Part shown: piece after piece, positions 6,501 through 7,546 of the stretch
Layout of the letters: each line of letters opens with the position of its first letter
How positions within the stretch are numbered: the first letter of the stretch is position 1
DNA from: Bdellovibrionaceae bacterium UBA2316
GTDB lineage: Bacteria; Bdellovibrionota; Bdellovibrionia; Bdellovibrionales; Bdellovibrionaceae
Assembly: GCA_002345205.1 (NCBI GenBank)
Contig: DDVI01000057.1
Span: forward strand, 1 to 7,546
Direction: 5' to 3'
DNA length: 7,546 nt
Notes under the pieces: generated by a model
Databases searched by the model: none
What the model was told of the DNA's origin: nothing
What the model saw: only the letters and a program-made list of their open reading frames with translations
Made by a program: the position numbers and the translations under genes

Positions 6501-7546
6501 TTCTTTCCGTTGTCGACCCAAAGAACAGGATGACTAGTTTTGAATACAATAGCCGAAATCAACTGATTAAGAAAACAGACGCTTTTGGCGCGATAGTCGA
6601 AATGAATTACGATGGCAACGGTAACATGACCTATATGAAGGACCCTAATGGTAAGGTTAGGTCGATGCAGTATAACTTGGTGAATGACTTAACTCAGGTC
6701 ACTTTACCCGACGATGTCATCACATACATTTACGATGTTCCCGGAGAAAAAGCGATATCGGCAAGCAACAAAAATTCTACTATTTCTTATTTTAGAAATT
6801 TAAAGGGCCAGAATTTGAACGAATCTATTTCGGGCGCTGGTGATCTGTCAAGCTACCCTGATTTTTACATATCATCAGAATACAATCGTCGTGATTTGCT
6901 GTCAGAGCAACAAACTCCTGTGGGAAATATTTCCTATGGCTACGATGAACTTAATCGCCTAACCAGCATGAACGCATTTTCAAAAAGCTACATTTTTAAA
7001 TATGATGGAGCTTCACGACTGAGCGAAGTCATAAGAGGAAATATTAAAACTAGCTACGCTTATCAAGATCAGCAGCTTAGAAAAATTACTCATGCTAACT
7101 CTAGCGTGTCGCTAGCTGAGTATGAATACAGCTACGATTTACGAAACTATCCGACACAAAAAAGGTCTCTGGCTAGCGTTGTCGACTATGGTTACGATCA
7201 AAATGGCCAGCTAATTCAGGCAAGCGGCGGTGCAGTCAGTGAAACTTACAGTTATGACAATATTGGAAATCGAATTTCTGATCAAAATCGCACCTACGAA
7301 TACGACATCACGGGCCAGCGCTTAAATCAGGACTCGTTCTTTACGTATCAATATGACAATAACGGCAACTTAATAGATAAAATTTCAAGGGACGGACTAA
7401 AAGAGTCACATCACTATGAATATTCAAGTCTGAATCAGCTGATAAAGGTGCAGGTAATGAGTGGTTCAATCGGATCACTTGCCACCGTGCGAGAGATTAG
7501 CTACGCTTATGACGTGTTAGGACGAAGAATGCAAAAAAGCGTAAAG
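491..7546 (+). CDS. Giant exported YD-repeat (Rhs/Wap/teneurin-like) protein with Ig-like, TTR-like, plug and NHL domains (partial, 3' end outside window)
   Basis: One frame is open for 2,352 codons from ATG 491 to the last base, with no stop. The start is set by a strong Shine-Dalgarno at 476-483 and an in-frame TAG at 461-463. Residues 1-18 are a Sec signal peptide with no lipobox Cys. In order follow a beta-rich domain (19-161), four Ig-like repeats (162-509), a beta domain (510-599), a TTR/carboxypeptidase-regulatory-like domain (from 600), a ZU5-like domain (733-829), a plug-like region (858-1250), an NHL propeller (1347-1583) and about 24 YD repeats (1601-2352). The family's YD shells are hollow beta-barrels that enclose a C-terminal payload, a toxin in many bacterial Rhs/Wap/TcC proteins. 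The signal peptide points to Sec export and a cell-surface or secreted protein, not the PAAR-led type VI Rhs effectors. The frame ends at SYAYDVLGRRMQ, a sequence that usually lies close to the Rhs-associated core, so the payload and any immunity gene are downstream. Identification as a YD-repeat protein is very secure; toxin versus adhesin cannot be decided here. Confidence 0.96.
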   Translation, partial: MYRYTAIAILLFTQLVLAQNNSDQVVVFPNKTYRGSFKPVNQATETIKVIPDAIKNNFVIKMKNADGKNHENVVCTGGILQKYSCGLRNLANLLYRELFRVEYAEITWNGKKVVDASTFNKNVALLSVSVKPELNNSLVIKYKGFFTSFFSLGIYRPSSPKDTTAPTILTQLRSNTFTNQKSVTVEIQDVSNVTSTVSINGTVIKSSTAKSFTFDLINGNNNIEIKSQDQFNNIASPVLISNVVLDQASPSIALSSNAPVYVNSLPKTIAVQLISSEALKTLVVNSNQVSLDESGKIGIYSISISQSGANVISVQATDLAGNASNQNLSLSVILDNVVPAISFGIADGTLTNQSLLVIPVKITEANDVHSIIKVNGIDVLRTGAKEFDFEASLLLEGENQIQIESTDIAGNVSSSPILKIQRDTVAPVLTITSPVPNQILQDIQFTLSGSFSEVVSKLKINNKEVALSSDKKSFSIQYLTQYEGVQEIQFLAEDLAGNILEKSISIEIHSPLLVPELISLTQVDDHVIIHGGQQASRPGLTIKASEGFLSFNTDESVVNPDGSFSLKLTPFQSATVSVEDPRVNQTSSIVVQFSGITKLSGIIRDINDVAIPNVTVSLSGTTFQTVTNGQGAFSFELNISGDQTLNFDGSTVPTSFTGPNRYFSKSSMSINLGYAQQNILNRPVYLTPTLLDGTQTQVIANQPVNVSSSHAPGVALAVPSNASVFPSGSGQGSINIMTIPSDKVTVPVPASAVPNEVVSLEPSGLKFNQRVELTLPNSYELKPNTDMVIFSMNSAKGAWEIDGIAKVSSDGQKIKTLPNQGISHFSIVYAVPLMPTLTGLVDSNLNAVDSSKDSYETSLQLPSFKMGDESFSPQLKYKSNWANPTAFVSNYIEIPEKTITYSKSSASQTSSYSSVYVGQTCDIFRCYSRYADFYTNTFYNSSVNQLSSYVPNGIKSQFFISSIKSSDIATGNISSDLSKVTTEIFDDGERKGLVSKIANFSDLSQFSALPMRNMVSYAVELKDPSTNKYLESGLYPSLARYQIQLKNLTIKTVQDSVTNKGRFDSSYIPVDQRNIQQNTTTTKTTLETQVLSDFLPKDVTANVVVQNKVESESGRGWKINGYQQILNPAARNIVIEEADGSVSTYELSNIISTVYQPNNASIKLDQALDFSQWPKIVTSYVSDNGKSYLGEVDLSQAQPSSILGLYEIGSASGSLGNQGTYICIESNYTGSFSSTRHSYLFQPQLSNLRRAANGRWIASDSRSHRVIEIGSAPKDIAGKNASIEEVLSLNFGIERIDANLDGVNQTCQSVFGAGCGMPVVDQANLSCTLALPNECPPGVICKPSPPKKFIASTGDGYLSTYEGDDVQGLANSGPNGIGLNSPQGVAIDNQNNIYIADFGNNRIRKIDAQTSTISTIAGNGQNLNFPENPGLGTSASIYHPKQLLLNSQNELFISTEKGLILKLKTNGQIEKVAGLPVEEGGVFANQTNALVMALNNPNGMAIDELKNYLYVADTGYHRVVRIDLVNQQADVIAGNGSCNLQVSGDGFAATSAPLCSPTFLHLDNDKNLIVQESGRKAIRKIQFTEDNQSQDLTFIASSKDLSVLVKHADGSWSRKYRDGSSVTFSSLGLQVSSTDRLGRQNIFSYDTENKISKISFFTGQEITYFYSGRLLNRIQDSSGRSTQFSYTDGKLTNVRLPDGTEKQFEYNEKGMLISEENQLGQKLTIDYQSSNRVNKIKLADNKEVQWNDAVSKTLTTGSNDNNLLKGVGLASNQGNSQITDSNGGTTVLVPDINGYTSIASNAMGAQTTINRDFEGLPLAIVRPTGHATHFSYDPLTRDVASTSEYYNLDTDPVVRKFTYNSFGQVLTETQSVRGAADQTTVKEYSSEGLLLKVTSPDGSKIEMTYDTNGFMKTKTMFPSLAAAGPTTTFIRNQKGWVTKLIGPDSKEVNFSYDAAGNVIEKIENISVSTTAITKFEYDIFNRLTQVTSPKNEITKYSYDELGNLLSVVDPKNRMTSFEYNSRNQLIKKTDAFGAIVEMNYDGNGNMTYMKDPNGKVRSMQYNLVNDLTQVTLPDDVITYIYDVPGEKAISASNKNSTISYFRNLKGQNLNESISGAGDLSSYPDFYISSEYNRRDLLSEQQTPVGNISYGYDELNRLTSMNAFSKSYIFKYDGASRLSEVIRGNIKTSYAYQDQQLRKITHANSSVSLAEYEYSYDLRNYPTQKRSLASVVDYGYDQNGQLIQASGGAVSETYSYDNIGNRISDQNRTYEYDITGQRLNQDSFFTYQYDNNGNLIDKISRDGLKESHHYEYSSLNQLIKVQVMSGSIGSLATVREISYAYDVLGRRMQKSVK
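545..973 (+). other. Beta-rich N-terminal domain, residues 19-161
   Basis: After the signal peptide a short domain carries the pattern AEITWNGKKVVDASTFN, then alternating hydrophobics (VALLSVSVKP) and NNSLVIKYKG. I recall this pattern (V-x-LNG-x-x-V, then DFN, then V-x-L...N-x-L-x-V) from the N-termini of other large secreted repeat proteins, where it forms a small beta sandwich before Ig-like repeats. Here an insert of about 25 residues with Cys75 and Cys85 breaks the usual order, and the normal terminal GKPGS-like turn is replaced by GFFTSFFSL. Function is unknown; a spacer or surface-anchoring role is possible. Confidence 0.5.
974..2017 (+). repeat. Four tandem bacterial Ig-like repeats, residues 162-509
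   Basis: Four divergent protein repeats begin with a D-x-x-x-P motif: DTTAP at 162, DQASP at 246, DNVVP at 335 and DTVAP at 423, giving spacings of 84, 89 and 88 residues. Each closes with a D-x-x-x-N turn: DQFNN (229), DLAGN (318), DIAGN (407) and DLAGN (494). Alternating hydrophobic residues between them fit beta strands. This is the usual signature of bacterial Ig-like (Big-type) stalk domains in surface proteins. The repeats are conserved as protein but not as DNA, so they are old duplications. The likely role is a rigid stalk holding the C-terminal half away from the cell. Confidence 0.8.
2288..2449 (+). other. Transthyretin/carboxypeptidase-regulatory-like domain, residues 600-653
   Basis: The segment SGIIRDINDVAIPNVTVSLSG followed by TVTNGQGAFSFEL fits the carboxypeptidase regulatory-like (TTR-type) fold: G-x-V-x-D...G-x-P-x-x-x-V-x-V, then a T-x-x-x-G-x-F-x-F strand. 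In teneurins a TTR-related domain sits at the same relative place, before the plug and the NHL propeller. The end of the domain is not sharp and it may continue to about residue 700. Confidence 0.7.
2687..2977 (+). other. ZU5-like beta domain, residues 733-829
   Basis: The segment has a first strand SINIMTIPSD, then the run VSLEPSGLKFNQRVELTLP, then MVIFSMNSAKGAWE and a closing GISHFSIVY. The elements 'EPSGLKF..PV.LTLP', 'W..I' and 'SHFS.V' resemble bacterial ZU5-like modules in secreted repeat proteins. In other proteins such domains are scaffolds and sometimes autoproteolytic; I see no clear cleavage motif here. The assignment is from recalled pattern only. Confidence 0.5.
3062..4240 (+). 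other. Plug-like region before the propeller, residues 858-1250
   Basis: It opens with SLQLPSFKMGD and PQLKYKSNWANP, a pattern common just before YD or TcB-like cores. Near its middle GRGWKINGYQQI (from 1114) leads to EEADGSVSTYEL (D1139-G1140-S1141), the 'G-x-GW...DGS...Y' element typical of Rhs and FN-plug sequences. Between these lie an aromatic and Ser-rich segment with a tight Cys921-Cys926 pair and a Thr-rich stretch near 1085-1095. By analogy with teneurin FN-plug, this part may close one end of the YD shell. It is long, so it may contain more than one domain that I cannot separate. Confidence 0.55.
4409..4513 (+). other. Cys-rich linker, residues 1307-1341
   Basis: Five of the twelve cysteines in the visible protein fall in 35 residues: 1307, 1315, 1327, 1335 and 1341, ending in the Pro-rich NECPPGVICKPSPP. 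The linker joins the plug region and a lone NHL-like blade (1252-1269) to the main NHL repeats. Disulfide bonding is likely for an exported protein, with Cys1223 a possible sixth partner. Confidence 0.6.
4529..5239 (+). repeat. NHL-type beta-propeller repeats, residues 1347-1583
   Basis: At least four NHL-like blades are visible. The clearest is SPQGVAIDNQNNIYIADFGN ending in RIRKI at 1406; another is NPNGMAIDELKNYLYVADTG ending in VVRI at 1522. Two weaker blades are HPKQLLLNSQNELFIS and SPTFLHLDNDKNLIVQ, the latter ending in AIRKIQF at 1583. The inter-blade motif IAGNG appears at 1416 and 1532, with VAGLP between them. NHL propellers are protein or ligand docking platforms; in teneurins the propeller mediates cell-cell recognition next to the YD shell. 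Cys1538 and Cys1555 flank the last turn and may pair. A lone blade-like sequence, ANGRWIASDSRSHRVIEI (1252-1269), lies earlier, so the full propeller may start there. Confidence 0.85.
5291..7546 (+). repeat. YD-repeat (Rhs) shell, residues 1601-2352, continuing beyond window
   Basis: About 24 copies of the pattern aromatic-x-Y-D/N-x-x-G/N-x-L/I are visible, spaced mostly 19-35 residues apart. Examples are FSYDTENKISKI (Y1645), FSYDPLTRDV (Y1832), FSYDAAGNVIEK (Y1952), YSYDELGNLL, YSYDNIGNRI and YAYDVLGRRMQ (Y2340). Intervening strands have the usual DPNGK, LPDGT and PDGSK turns. This is the YD/RHS repeat that spirals into a hollow shell in TcC, Rhs, Wap and teneurin proteins. A less regular stretch at about 1740-1825 (EVQWNDAV to TTINRDFEG) may be an insertion or degenerate repeats. 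There is not one Cys in the whole segment. The shell is incomplete here. Confidence 0.95.

Overview
The window holds one very large gene and the start of a second, divergent gene. The organism is probably a Gram-negative environmental bacterium of moderate A+T content. Secretion of a huge Ig/NHL/YD-repeat protein, and the resemblance of its N-terminal domain and plug to proteins I associate with Bdellovibrio-like predatory bacteria, suggest the Bdellovibrionota. That placement rests on recalled family resemblance, not on a marker gene.

Layout. Positions 1-258 (minus strand) are the first 86 codons of an unrecognised small protein that leaves the window on the left; its pattern is compatible with a winged-helix DNA-binding domain. 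Positions 259-490 are the divergent intergenic region, with weak promoter-like elements and a strong Shine-Dalgarno just before the large gene. From 491 to the last base (7546, plus strand) a single reading frame stays open for 2,352 codons without a stop. It encodes an exported multidomain YD-repeat (Rhs/Wap/teneurin-like) protein.

Domain order of the large protein: Sec signal peptide (1-18); beta-rich N-terminal domain (19-161); four Ig-like repeats of about 84-89 residues (162-509); another beta domain (510-599); transthyretin/carboxypeptidase-regulatory-like domain (600-653 and a little beyond); ZU5-like domain (733-829); long plug-like region (858-1250); an isolated NHL-like blade (1252-1269); Cys-rich linker (1307-1341); NHL beta-propeller (1347-1583); and a YD-repeat shell (about 1601-2352) that is still running at the window edge. 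The TTR-like, plug, NHL, YD order matches the extracellular core of animal teneurins and large bacterial YD proteins. The part that normally decides function, meaning the Rhs core motif and the variable C-terminal payload, lies just beyond the window.

Expected workings (inference): the Ig-like stalk presents the propeller-capped YD shell outside the inner membrane, and the shell encloses a C-terminal effector domain or serves as an adhesive surface. I see no RNA genes, mobile elements, CRISPR arrays or convincing terminators.
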